Shown here: in pieces, positions 16,822-25,737 of the stretch
Layout of the letters: each line of letters starts with the position of its first letter
Position numbering within the stretch: the first letter of the stretch is position 1
From: Coprococcus phoceensis
GTDB lineage: Bacteria > Bacillota > Clostridia > Lachnospirales > Lachnospiraceae
DNA length: 64,000 nucleotides
Direction: 5' to 3'
Assembly (NCBI RefSeq): GCF_900104635.1
Contig: NZ_FNWC01000007.1
Span: 1,339,421 to 1,403,420, forward strand
The notes under the pieces: generated by a model
Told to the model about the DNA's origin: nothing
The model's database searches: none
The model's input: only the letters and a program-made list of their open reading frames with translations
Position numbers and translations under genes: made by a program

Positions 16822-19800
16822 TTAATTTTCTTCTTTTTTCCGTACAGAAAATACCGTTCCCGCACTTAAAGCTGCAATCAGCGCAAATAAAATCGGTGTT
16901 GAACGATCTCCTGTTTTGACAGGACTCGTATTCTTTTCTTTATCATCGTTCTTTTCCGCTGTTGTATTTTTGTTTGGTACTTTTTGTTCTTCTGCTTTTC
17001 CAACTTCTTTTAATCCATCCATTGCTTTTGCAAGTGTACGTTCTGCATCTTCCACTTCCTGTGTCGATGCTTCTGAATCTGCAAATACAGCTTTTGCTTT
17101 TGACAATGCTGACATGAATTCTTTTGCACTTTCTTCTGAGTAAAGCTTCACATCAATCTGTTCTGCACTTTGGATTAATTCTTCTAATTTATCTTTATTC
17201 GGCAATAATCTCAAACCAAAGACTGCATTTCGAAGATTTGCATACGCCTGATCGACTTCCTCTTTTGTCGCATCCTGTTTTCCTAAAATATTCTCAGCCG
17301 CTTCAAATGCTCCCATGAAAATCTCACCGCTTTGAGTTGTATACTCATCCAGTTTTTCTACATATTTTCGTGAACTGTCTACAAGTTTCTGAAGTTTTGA
17401 CTTATCTACAGATATCACTTGCAATCCATCCATTGCCTCTTTTAATTTTTTCTGAGCCGCATCAAGTTCTTTCTGCAGCGCATTTTCATCGGCAAGTACA
17501 GTCTCTGCTTCTGCAAGTGCTTCTTTGAATACATTCGCACTTTGTTCTGTATAAATATCTGTATTGAGTTTTTTTGCGATATCTACCAAATCTCTCAGTG
17601 ATTTTGCATCTCCTGTAAATGATAAATAGTGGAACATTTTTACAAGTTCATCTTTTGCTTTGTCAACTTCTTCCTGTGTTGCAGCTGCATTCGCAAAAAC
17701 AGTTTCCGCCGCTTCAAGCGCCTCATCTAATTTTTGTTTTACAATTGGTACAACATATTGATATTCCGGTTTTGTCTTCACATCTTTCGCATATGCAATC
17801 GCAGCTTCCAGCGAACTCTTATCCGCTTCCACAACCGGAGGCGCCTCCGTTTTTGTTCCTGTAAGACGAATTTCTGCTGCTGATGCATAGTCATTATCTG
17901 CCTCCACGCTGAGTGCATCTAAAGATGTCAAACGCACATATTTTGCACGCACCGGCTCAAATGAAACCATCTTCCAAGCAGTATTTCCCGCCCATGTTCC
18001 TGTTGCAACTTGATCAAAATGAACACCGTCATTACTTACTTCCACTTTATATTCTGTAATAATACCATTTACGCCCCCGGAAGTTCTTGGCTGATAACGG
18101 ATTCCATCTACCATATAGAAATCTTTCAGTTCAAATTGAATCCAATGATTTTCGCGTCCATGGCCACCACCCCATGTAGTATGCCATAATGTGTCTGCTC
18201 TTCCATCTAAAACATTCGCTGCCCCTTGACCTGATTGAGCCGCACCGGCTGTTGCACTCATCTGTTCTGTCGCAATATCTCTTGCAGCATCTGAAGGATC
18301 TACTCCAATGTATCCCATATTGACATCCATATCACCGGAACTTACACACAGTCCATTCGCATTTTTCACTGCTCCCGCTTCATCACAGATAATCTTTGGT
18401 CCTTTGAATTGGATCGTTCCTTCATCACCTTTTTGTAATACATATTCAAACACTAATGTTTTGTCATCATTTCCGCCGGATACATAATTCGCATAACGAC
18501 CTTTGCCGTTTAACATAAACCTGAATTTCGGTGTTCCTGTTGCCGTAACATTCTGATCTGTTTTCACTGTAATCACATATTTATCTCCCGGCAGCGTATA
18601 AGCATGATCGTCTGTTTTTTCCACTTTGTATGTAACAGATGTAATCGTCGGGCTTAATAAATTCACTTCATCTTTAATATAGTCCAAATTAAATGCAGTA
18701 AATTTAATCGTATTCTGATGTTCATAGAGAAGTCCCATATTTCCATCTCTCATTTTTGTCAAACATGAATATGCATAATTATTTGGACAGAACATTTTTT
18801 CTTCTACCCAGTCCACAGAGAAACTATCCTCTGTCTCCGTCACTTCACCGATTCGTAATGTTCCGTTATTTCTTCCTGAACCTCCCGGATTTGACATAAT
18901 CACTCTGTCTTTTCCGTCTGTTCCGTTTTTATCATAATACAATACAGATAACTGGCAGTATACTTCCGGCGCTGTTGTATCAATCGGATCACTCCATGTT
19001 GCTCCACCGTCTGTACTTCTAGAAACAACAACTTTTCCGTTTCCACCTGTATTTCTCATAAACTGAAGCAAGTTGCCGCTGCTCAATTCAATAATCTGAC
19101 TTTCTGTCAGCTCACTGATTCCAACCGGATTTTGCGAAGATGTCACCTGTCCGTTTTTGTTAATTCGTCCATCATTCGGAGACTCTCCTCTTTGCCATGT
19201 TTTTCCGCCGTCATCACTGTAAATACAAGCAGAAGACTGGAATCCTATACCACTTCCTGCAATTGTATAATAAATCGGAAATACAAGTCTTCCCGGATGT
19301 TCCTCATCATACTGAAGCTGAACTCCAAATCCCGGACCAACTCCACAGAATCTCATCCAGTCTGCTTTTACCTGTGGTGTGATATCTACCGGATCACTCC
19401 ATGTCACACCGTCATCATCACTATAGCTCAGCCACAAATAGCATGTCTGAGTCGGATGAAGAGGTGCTGAATCGTTGTTCTTAGAGGCACTTCTCAAATA
19501 AATATTTCCCACATATTCACCGGATTTATACAAATCACCTTTTTCATGGTAGCCTTGTTCATCATTTCCTTCAAACTGTTTTACTACATAATCTGTTTTT
19601 TGATTATCCTTGTCAAATACTTCTCCATTTTCCCGAAGTGTATATTGATTATTATCTTTATCATAAAGCGACAGATAATCTTTTCCATCTACTTTCACAT
19701 AACCTGTTCCGGTTTCTTTGATTGACCATGTTCCTTGGCTTCCATTCGTTGATTCTGGAAACATATCTACAAGCATCCACACACGTCCCGGATTCTTTCC

Positions 19801-21381
19801 ATTCTCATCTTCTGCAATCATCGCCGGATCAATTGTGTAAGCAGATTGTGTGCCACTGAAATAAGATTGTGATTTCAAATCAATTACATCAATCGGATCT
19901 TCCCAAGTCAAACCGTTATCTGTACTTCTTCTGACAACCGTATCAATATTTCCCCAGTCAGACCAATGTGTATTTCTTTGATCAGCTGCTGCGATTACAG
20001 TTCCTTTACTCGTTGTAACCATTGCTGGAATACGGTAATTATAAGAATCATAATCACCCATATCATAAATACCATACTCACCTGTCTTATATACATCTTT
20101 CCCGTATTCCGGTTCATCTTGCGGTAAGGTGCGTTTATGAAGTTCCATAACCTGTTCCGCATTTAACGTCTCATCAAACACATTGACACTGTCAATGATT
20201 CCGTAGAATGGCCATTTTGAACCCGGTGTCGTATTCGTTCTGCTGATTCCGCCAAGCGTAACCATATCCGGCGTCCAATCACCCTTCAGCAAATGCGTTG
20301 TCGCAAACTTTCCGATGGATACACCATCTAAATAAAACTCTGCCTGTGTCCCATCAAATGCATATGTCACCGTATGCCACTCTGCATTATTGACAGAATT
20401 TCCATTGCGGACTGTAATATACTTATCTCCTTTGCCCTGCACCTCATATCCGATTCGGTTATCCTTCGGCTTAATATAAAGAGCTCCGTACTCTCTATCT
20501 GCATTGCTGTTCGACAGAGATAACAATCCGTAAATCGTTTTGCCTACAGCCGCCTCATTTAAGCGATATGCAAAAGAAAACGTTCCTTTTGTCAAACCGG
20601 AAATTTTTTCTTTCTGCTCCGGCAGTTGAATCATCTTTCCTTCTGTTCCGTCAAACATTTTTCTCTGGTAAGTAAAAATCGGTGTTCCTACAGACACAGC
20701 ACCATGGTCTGCCATAATCTGATCTTCGGAAACTGCTCCATTATACAATTTCACTTCTTTGATGCTTCCGGTAAACGGATAACTATTTCCTGAAATTCGA
20801 TTTGCGCCTCCAAATGTCACAGAAGTCGGTTCCCATTCCATTTTGTCGACAAAATTAGTCTCACTCACATCCCACTGCTGTACAAGTTTTTGATCCAAAT
20901 ATACTTTATAATAGCTGTCCTTTTCTGTTACAAGCGTAATCGTATGCCATTGATTATCCGCAAGATTCACATCATTTACCGTAAAGTTTTTGTGATCATT
21001 TACCGTCTCATTTTTGCGGAATTCAAAACCGATTTTATTCCCGCCACTAATGTACAAAGACATATAATGATTCGTATGTGTACTTCCATTAATTGCAGCC
21101 AACGCCTGTAAATTGGTACTTCCCGTCCTAAAACTCAGTGTAATCGTACCGCTTCCCAATCCTTTTACAAAAGCCACATCCTCCTGCGGTATTGAAAAAC
21201 GCTGTTCAATACCTTGAATCTGCTTTTCTTCACTTAAATATTCCTTGCACAAAATTTTTGTTGTTTCTGTATCTACTGTTGTCTCAACTCTTCCCGCACT
21301 TTCATCTTGAGCAAAAACAGGCATGGCTCCTTGCATCACCATCGTAAGCACCAAAAGAGCTGCCACTATTTTTTTCTTCAT
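16822..21381 (-). CDS. Multidomain wall-anchored sialidase (GH33)
   Basis: A 1519-residue exo-sialidase. In order it has a signal peptide (1-24), two LamG/CBM40-like sandwiches (about 55-230 and 235-420), and the GH33 propeller (about 430-905). The propeller has YRIP at 449-452, Asp boxes near 486, 653, 722 and 789 (S-x-D-x-G-x-T-W), an inserted beta-domain near 555-630, and the probable nucleophile Tyr in YAYS (about 871). A CBM32-like domain (about 1055-1190), a four-repeat FIVAR stalk and the sorting signal SPVKTGDRS-hydrophobic-RKKEEN follow. The insertion is seen in NanB/NanH sialidases, including intramolecular trans-sialidases, so product type is open. The second of two close ATGs (21381) fits the GGAG site best. 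Confidence 0.93.
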   Translation of the reverse strand: MKKKIVAALLVLTMVMQGAMPVFAQDESAGRVETTVDTETTKILCKEYLSEEKQIQGIEQRFSIPQEDVAFVKGLGSGTITLSFRTGSTNLQALAAINGSTHTNHYMSLYISGGNKIGFEFRKNETVNDHKNFTVNDVNLADNQWHTITLVTEKDSYYKVYLDQKLVQQWDVSETNFVDKMEWEPTSVTFGGANRISGNSYPFTGSIKEVKLYNGAVSEDQIMADHGAVSVGTPIFTYQRKMFDGTEGKMIQLPEQKEKISGLTKGTFSFAYRLNEAAVGKTIYGLLSLSNSNADREYGALYIKPKDNRIGYEVQGKGDKYITVRNGNSVNNAEWHTVTYAFDGTQAEFYLDGVSIGKFATTHLLKGDWTPDMVTLGGISRTNTTPGSKWPFYGIIDSVNVFDETLNAEQVMELHKRTLPQDEPEYGKDVYKTGEYGIYDMGDYDSYNYRIPAMVTTSKGTVIAAADQRNTHWSDWGNIDTVVRRSTDNGLTWEDPIDVIDLKSQSYFSGTQSAYTIDPAMIAEDENGKNPGRVWMLVDMFPESTNGSQGTWSIKETGTGYVKVDGKDYLSLYDKDNNQYTLRENGEVFDKDNQKTDYVVKQFEGNDEQGYHEKGDLYKSGEYVGNIYLRSASKNNDSAPLHPTQTCYLWLSYSDDDGVTWSDPVDITPQVKADWMRFCGVGPGFGVQLQYDEEHPGRLVFPIYYTIAGSGIGFQSSACIYSDDGGKTWQRGESPNDGRINKNGQVTSSQNPVGISELTESQIIELSSGNLLQFMRNTGGNGKVVVSRSTDGGATWSDPIDTTAPEVYCQLSVLYYDKNGTDGKDRVIMSNPGGSGRNNGTLRIGEVTETEDSFSVDWVEEKMFCPNNYAYSCLTKMRDGNMGLLYEHQNTIKFTAFNLDYIKDEVNLLSPTITSVTYKVEKTDDHAYTLPGDKYVITVKTDQNVTATGTPKFRFMLNGKGRYANYVSGGNDDKTLVFEYVLQKGDEGTIQFKGPKIICDEAGAVKNANGLCVSSGDMDVNMGYIGVDPSDAARDIATEQMSATAGAAQSGQGAANVLDGRADTLWHTTWGGGHGRENHWIQFELKDFYMVDGIRYQPRTSGGVNGIITEYKVEVSNDGVHFDQVATGTWAGNTAWKMVSFEPVRAKYVRLTSLDALSVEADNDYASAAEIRLTGTKTEAPPVVEADKSSLEAAIAYAKDVKTKPEYQYVVPIVKQKLDEALEAAETVFANAAATQEEVDKAKDELVKMFHYLSFTGDAKSLRDLVDIAKKLNTDIYTEQSANVFKEALAEAETVLADENALQKELDAAQKKLKEAMDGLQVISVDKSKLQKLVDSSRKYVEKLDEYTTQSGEIFMGAFEAAENILGKQDATKEEVDQAYANLRNAVFGLRLLPNKDKLEELIQSAEQIDVKLYSEESAKEFMSALSKAKAVFADSEASTQEVEDAERTLAKAMDGLKEVGKAEEQKVPNKNTTAEKNDDKEKNTSPVKTGDRSTPILFALIAALSAGTVFSVRKKEEN

Positions 21382-21640
21382 GCTCATCTCTCCTTCTCTT
21401 AATGAAATATATTATAAATTGTAGCATATTTTTATAATTTTTTCTTGTATAAAAGCGTCACTTTTGTTTTTATTTTTGTACAATACGGAACAAGCAATGT
21501 CGTTTTTACACAATTAAGTCAAAATACACACCAAAATCGCAGTTATAATTAACATTTTTTCACAAAACATCACACTTGTATTTTTCACTGTCTCTTCATA
21601 TACAAAACACATTACGAGAACAATAAAGAGATGCACTAAA
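21382..21640. other. AT-rich intergenic region upstream of the sialidase
   Basis: No ORF or RNA gene is apparent. On the minus strand an extended -10 (TATGCTACAAT, hexamer at 21418-21423) and a TATAAT (21411-21416) precede the sialidase start, but neither has a convincing -35 box. I did not find a clear catabolite-response element. Confidence 0.4.
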
Positions 21641-21667
21641 AAGGAAGTGTCTGTTAAACACTTCCTT
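21641..21667 (-). terminator. Rho-independent terminator of rpsU
   Basis: A perfect 10-bp stem aaggaagtgt/acacttcctt has a 7-base loop and is followed on the minus strand by CCTTTTTAG. It lies 14 bases beyond the rpsU stop. Confidence 0.85.
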
Positions 21668-21680
21668 TATCTTGCACATA

Positions 21681-21857
21681 TTAGTTAAATTTACGTTTTC
21701 TAGCAGCTTCAGATTTCTTTTTACGTCTTACGCTTGGTTTTTCGTAATGTTCTCTTTTACGAATTTCTTGTTGAATACCAGCTTTTGCACAGTTTCTTTT
21801 GAATCTGCGTAAAGCGCTATCTAACGTCTCATTATCTTTTACGATTACATTTGACAT
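21681..21857 (-). CDS. rpsU: 30S ribosomal protein S21
   Basis: A 58-residue, very basic protein beginning [19 protein letters not shown] and ending RKRKFN. It includes the family block [21 protein letters not shown]21 is a small-subunit protein near the mRNA 3' anti-Shine-Dalgarno site, involved in initiation. GGAGGGAGG lies upstream of the ATG at 21857. It has its own strong promoter and terminator and sits between alaS and the sialidase. It is under 60 residues, so automated length cut-offs can miss it. Confidence 0.97.
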   Translation of the reverse strand: MSNVIVKDNETLDSALRRFKRNCAKAGIQQEIRKREHYEKPSVRRKKKSEAARKRKFN

Positions 21858-21937
21858 AGTCTCACACCTAACCTCCCTCCAGTCCTATATTGTGCATCAT
21901 ACGACTGTTCGGGTATTTTTTTATTGCACTATATAGA

Positions 21938-21965
21938 ATTATAGCATATTTTTTTCATTCGTCAA
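21938..21965 (-). promoter_or_regulatory. Strong sigma-A promoter of rpsU
   Basis: TTGACG and TATAAT are 16 bases apart, and the -10 is extended (TGCTATAAT). It lies between the alaS stop and rpsU, so rpsU can be transcribed independently. Confidence 0.85.
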
Positions 21966-21988
21966 CTATTTTTTTCAAAAATACGCAA

Positions 21989-24628
21989 CTATTTAATCTG
22001 CTCTGCGAGAACCTCTGCTGCTTTGGCAATCGCATCCGGAATTCCTGCCGGATTCTTTCCACCTGCCTGAGCCATATTTGGACGGCCACCGCCGCCACCG
22101 CCTACAAGTGCTGCAATTCCTTTGATTAGATTACCTGCGTGAGCGCCTTTTTCCATTGCTTCATCTGTCGCCATCGCAATCAAGTTTACTTTTCCACTTG
22201 CTGAAGATGCAATCACAACAACGCCTTCTCCTAATTTTTCTTTCAACTGGTCACCAAGATCACGAAGACCATTCATATCAACGTCCTCAACAGCTGTGGC
22301 AAGCAGTCTCACTCCATTCACTTCTTTTACCTGGTTCATCACATCACCCAAAGCATCTTTTGCCGCTTTACTCTTCAGTGATTCGATCTCACTTTGCAAT
22401 GCTTTCATTTCAGCCTGCATGTGTTCAATTTTTTCTTTTAAGTTGGCAGGAGTTGATTTCGCAGCTTTTGCAGCTTCTGCGAGTTCTTTTTCCACTTCTT
22501 TGTAATAACAAAATACACCGTCCCCTGTCAATGCTTCAATACGGCGCACGCCTGCCGCAACACCTGCTTCCGAAACAATCTTAAATGTTGTAATGTTTCC
22601 TGTATTGCTTACGTGTGTACCTCCACAGAGCTCTTTGGAGAAATCTCCCATTGATACGACTCTTACATCTTCTTCATATTTTTCTCCGAACAATGCCATA
22701 GCCCCTGTTGCTTTTGCCTGTTCAATATTCATAACTTCTGTTACAACCGGAACGTTTTTAGCAATCTCCGTATTTACAATGTTCTCCACTTTTTCTAATT
22801 CTTCTGGCGTCATCGCTGAGAAATGTGCAAAGTCAAAACGTAGTCTGTCCGGTGTCACAAGGGAACCTTTCTGCTCTACATGCGAACCAAGCACTGTCTT
22901 TAATGCTTTCTGCAACAAGTGTGTTGCACTGTGATTCTTACATGTGTTTGCTCTTTCTTTTTCTGCAACTTCCAATGTAACAGAATCTCCCACTTTGAAC
23001 ATTCCCTTTGTCACGTTACCGACATGCCCGATTTTTCCGCCTAGTAATTTGATTGTATTGCTCACAGTAAATTCTGCATCCTCAGTACAGATGATACCTG
23101 TATCACCTTCCTGACCACCCATCGTCGCATAAAACGGAGTCTCATCGACAAAAATTGTTCCATTCTGTCCCTCAGTAATTGCCTCCACAATCTCACTTTC
23201 TGTTGTGAGAACACTGATTTTTGAAGTATGTGTCAGTCTGTCGTACCCTACAAATTCTGATGTCACAGATGCCTCAATCTCATCGTATACAGTGGCATCC
23301 GCCCCCATATAGTTCGTCACTTCACGGGCATTACGCGCCTTTACTCGTTGCTCTTCCATAGAAGCCTTAAAGCCTTCTTCATCGATTGTATATCCTGCTT
23401 CTTCCAAAATCTCTTTTGTCAGATCAAGCGGGAATCCATATGTGTCATATAGCTTGAATGCATCCGCACCTGAAAGAACTGTCTTTCCAGCTTCTTTCAT
23501 CTCATCCTGCATAGATGCCAAAATGCTAAGTCCCTGATCGATTGTCTTGTTAAATTTATCTTCCTCCTGTGTCAGTACTTTAAAGATAAATTCTTTCTTT
23601 TCTTCCAACTCCGGATAACCATCTTTGGATCCTTCGATTACTGTTGCACTTAATTTTGCAAGGAATTTCCCATCAATTCCAAGAAGACGTCCATGACGAG
23701 CCGCACGTCTGATCAGACGGCGAAGTACATATCCTCTTCCCTCATTTGTCGGCATGATTCCATCTGAAATCATGAATGTTGCAGAACGAATATGATCTGT
23801 GATCAAACGGATAGATACGTCTTTATCTGCATCTGCTTTGTATTCTACACTTGCAAATTCACATACTTTGTCACGAAGAGCCTTGATTGTATCTACGTCG
23901 AAAATAGAATCTACATCCTGTACAACAGAGGCAAGTCTTTCTAATCCCATACCAGTATCAATATTCTTTTGCTCTAACTCTTCATAATTGCCATTGCCAT
24001 CATTGTCAAACTGTGTGAATACGTTGTTCCAGATTTCCATATATCTGTCACATTCGCACCCAACTGTACAGTCCGGACTTCCGCATCCATATTTTTCTCC
24101 GCGATCATAATAAATCTCTGAACATGGACCACATGGACCGGAGCCGTGTTCCCAGAAGTTATCTTCTTTTCCAAATTTAAAAATTCTCTCCGGTGCGATT
24201 CCCATCTCTTTATTCCAAATATCAAATGCTTCCTGATCGTCCACATATACAGACGGATACAGTCTGTCCGGATCAAGTCCTACTACTTCTGTTAAAAATT
24301 CCCATGACCAGTGAATTGCCTCTCTTTTAAAGTAGTCTCCAAAAGAAAAGTTTCCAAGCATCTCAAAAAATGTACCATGACGAGCTGTCTTTCCGACATT
24401 TTCAATATCACCTGTACGGATACATTTTTGGCATGTTGTCACTCTTTTTCTCGGTGGTATCTCCTGTCCTGTAAAATATGGTTTCAACGGTGCCATACCC
24501 GAATTGATCAATAATAAACTTTTATCGTTATTTGGAACTAACGAAAAACTTTTCATCACAAGATGTTCTTTACTCTCAAAAAAGTTCAAAAACATTTTTC
24601 TCAGTTCATTTACTCCATATTGTTGCAT
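21989..24628 (-). CDS. alaS: Alanyl-tRNA synthetase
   Basis: Class II synthetase that charges tRNA-Ala, 879 residues, full length. The order is catalytic core (GMAPLKPYFTGQ, RHGTFFEMLGNFSFGDYFK), tRNA-recognition region, editing domain with the zinc motifs HSATH and CGGTH, and a C-terminal DHHA1 domain with the GGGGGGRPNMAQAGG block. The ATG at 24628 was chosen because AGGAGG lies seven bases upstream; a start six codons earlier has no ribosome site. The leader is short (about 40 nt), with no room for a T-box. A near-consensus promoter precedes it. Confidence 0.98.
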   Translation of the reverse strand: MQQYGVNELRKMFLNFFESKEHLVMKSFSLVPNNDKSLLLINSGMAPLKPYFTGQEIPPRKRVTTCQKCIRTGDIENVGKTARHGTFFEMLGNFSFGDYFKREAIHWSWEFLTEVVGLDPDRLYPSVYVDDQEAFDIWNKEMGIAPERIFKFGKEDNFWEHGSGPCGPCSEIYYDRGEKYGCGSPDCTVGCECDRYMEIWNNVFTQFDNDGNGNYEELEQKNIDTGMGLERLASVVQDVDSIFDVDTIKALRDKVCEFASVEYKADADKDVSIRLITDHIRSATFMISDGIMPTNEGRGYVLRRLIRRAARHGRLLGIDGKFLAKLSATVIEGSKDGYPELEEKKEFIFKVLTQEEDKFNKTIDQGLSILASMQDEMKEAGKTVLSGADAFKLYDTYGFPLDLTKEILEEAGYTIDEEGFKASMEEQRVKARNAREVTNYMGADATVYDEIEASVTSEFVGYDRLTHTSKISVLTTESEIVEAITEGQNGTIFVDETPFYATMGGQEGDTGIICTEDAEFTVSNTIKLLGGKIGHVGNVTKGMFKVGDSVTLEVAEKERANTCKNHSATHLLQKALKTVLGSHVEQKGSLVTPDRLRFDFAHFSAMTPEELEKVENIVNTEIAKNVPVVTEVMNIEQAKATGAMALFGEKYEEDVRVVSMGDFSKELCGGTHVSNTGNITTFKIVSEAGVAAGVRRIEALTGDGVFCYYKEVEKELAEAAKAAKSTPANLKEKIEHMQAEMKALQSEIESLKSKAAKDALGDVMNQVKEVNGVRLLATAVEDVDMNGLRDLGDQLKEKLGEGVVVIASSASGKVNLIAMATDEAMEKGAHAGNLIKGIAALVGGGGGGRPNMAQAGGKNPAGIPDAIAKAAEVLAEQIK

Positions 24629-24666
24629 GATTTTCCTCCTCAGCATCTTAAATTCGCTAATAATTT

Positions 24667-24695
24667 ATTATAAATAGATTTCTGTTCTTTGTCAA
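24667..24695 (-). promoter_or_regulatory. Consensus sigma-A promoter of alaS
   Basis: TTGACA-17-TATAAT on the minus strand, about 38 bases before the alaS start. It is divergent from the aroE promoter, whose -35 begins 19 bases away. Confidence 0.92.
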
Positions 24696-24713
24696 TCAAT
24701 GGCATAAAAACTG

Positions 24714-24742
24714 TTGACACTTTTACTTTTTTGCTTTAAAGT
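24714..24742 (+). promoter_or_regulatory. Promoter of aroE
   Basis: TTGACA and TAAAGT are separated by 17 bases. The shared 16-bp aro motif (24725-24740) covers the spacer and most of the -10 box, which would suit repression. TAGAAT at 24744-24749 is an alternative -10 but would need a 24-base spacer. Confidence 0.6.
24725..24740 (+). promoter_or_regulatory. Candidate aromatic-biosynthesis operator, copy 1 (aroE)
   Basis: ACTTTTTTGCTTTAAA matches ACTTT-N4-CTTTAAA, shared with the sites at 26527-26542 and 26658-26673. Here it overlaps the aroE -10 region. Flanking ACACTTT (24717-24723) and AAAGTGT (24738-24744) also form a 21-bp-centred dyad. Confidence 0.55.
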
Positions 24743-24781
24743 GTAGAATCATAAAAGTAAACCAAAGAAAGGATGAATACT

Positions 24782-25651
24782 ATGACAAATCAAATTACCG
24801 GACATACACGTCTGACCGGTCTTTTAGGAAGCCCGGTCGAACACAGCATCTCACCAATGATGCACAACGAAGCATTTCAACAATTAGGGCTTGACTATGC
24901 ATACCTCGCTTTTGATGTTGGAACTGACAAATTAAAAACGGCTGTAGAAGGGCTTCGCACCTTAAATGTGCGCGGATTTAATCTGACAATGCCGGATAAA
25001 AACCTGATGTGCTCTCTTTGTGACAAGCTTTCTCCTGCTGCTGAGATCATCGGCGCCGTCAACACTGTCGTAAATGACAATGGCGTTCTGATCGGATATA
25101 CAACTGACGGAGTCGGTTACATGCACGCAGTGAAGGATGCCGGTCACAACATCATCGGCAAAAAAATGACACTGCTCGGTGCCGGCGGCGCCGCAACTGC
25201 AATTTTAGTGCAGGCTGCACTAGATGGTGTGTCTGAAATTTCCGTATTCAATGTGCGGGACGATTTTTTCGCACGTGCCGAAAAAACAGTCGCTGATTTA
25301 AACGAACGGACAAACTGCAAAGTACGATTATTTGATTTTGAAAATCCTGATATTTTAAAAAGAGAAATCTCTGAAAGCGCAATTTTGACAAACGGAACCT
25401 CTGTAGGCATGTCTCCTGACACCGACGCCTGCATCATCAAAGATACTTCCGTATTCCACAAAGATCTGATTGTCTCTGATGTCATCTACAATCCGGAAGA
25501 GACAAAATTGTTAAGACTTGCAAAAGAAGCAGGGTGTCCGACATTCAACGGCCTGTATATGCTTTTATACCAGGGCGCAGAGGCATTTCGCCTGTGGACC
25601 GGGAAAGAAATGCCAATTCCAGTCATTAAAGAAAAATATTTTTCAAGATAG
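24782..25651 (+). CDS. aroE: Shikimate dehydrogenase
   Basis: NADPH-dependent reduction of 3-dehydroshikimate to shikimate, 289 residues. The N-terminal substrate block GLLGSPVEHSISPMMHNEAF has the shikimate-binding S-x-S. GFNLTMPDK is a slight variant of the usual N-V-T-x-P-x-K with the catalytic lysine kept, and LLGAGGAATAIL is the dinucleotide site. The ATG at 24782 lies nine bases after AAAGG; an in-frame ATG three codons earlier would overlap the ribosome site. It is a single-gene unit, divergent from alaS and convergent with the chorismate mutase-kinase fusion. A quinate/shikimate dehydrogenase role is possible but less likely beside other aro genes. Confidence 0.94.
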   Translation: MTNQITGHTRLTGLLGSPVEHSISPMMHNEAFQQLGLDYAYLAFDVGTDKLKTAVEGLRTLNVRGFNLTMPDKNLMCSLCDKLSPAAEIIGAVNTVVNDNGVLIGYTTDGVGYMHAVKDAGHNIIGKKMTLLGAGGAATAILVQAALDGVSEISVFNVRDDFFARAEKTVADLNERTNCKVRLFDFENPDILKREISESAILTNGTSVGMSPDTDACIIKDTSVFHKDLIVSDVIYNPEETKLLRLAKEAGCPTFNGLYMLLYQGAEAFRLWTGKEMPIPVIKEKYFSR

Positions 25652-25678
25652 TTAAGAATGGCGGAAAACTGATATAGA

Positions 25679-25726
25679 AAAAGAAAAGCGATACCTACCC
25701 TCTCGGGCAGATATCGCTTTTCTTTT
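25679..25726. terminator. Bidirectional terminator between aroE and the chorismate mutase-shikimate kinase gene
   Basis: Perfect 15-base arms aaaagaaaagcgata (25679-25693) and tatcgcttttctttt (25712-25726) with A and T tracts on opposite sides serve both convergent genes. Confidence 0.88.
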
Positions 25727-25737
25727 AACAACTGTCA

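Noticed and set aside
9084..21381. Glycan locus as a mobile island with integrase or insertion sequences
   Set aside because: No transposase, integrase, tRNA target or direct-repeat ends were found; only the REP-like palindrome is present.
24629..24700. T-box leader upstream of alaS
   Set aside because: The predicted leader is only about 40 nt and has no T-box sequence or terminator hairpin.
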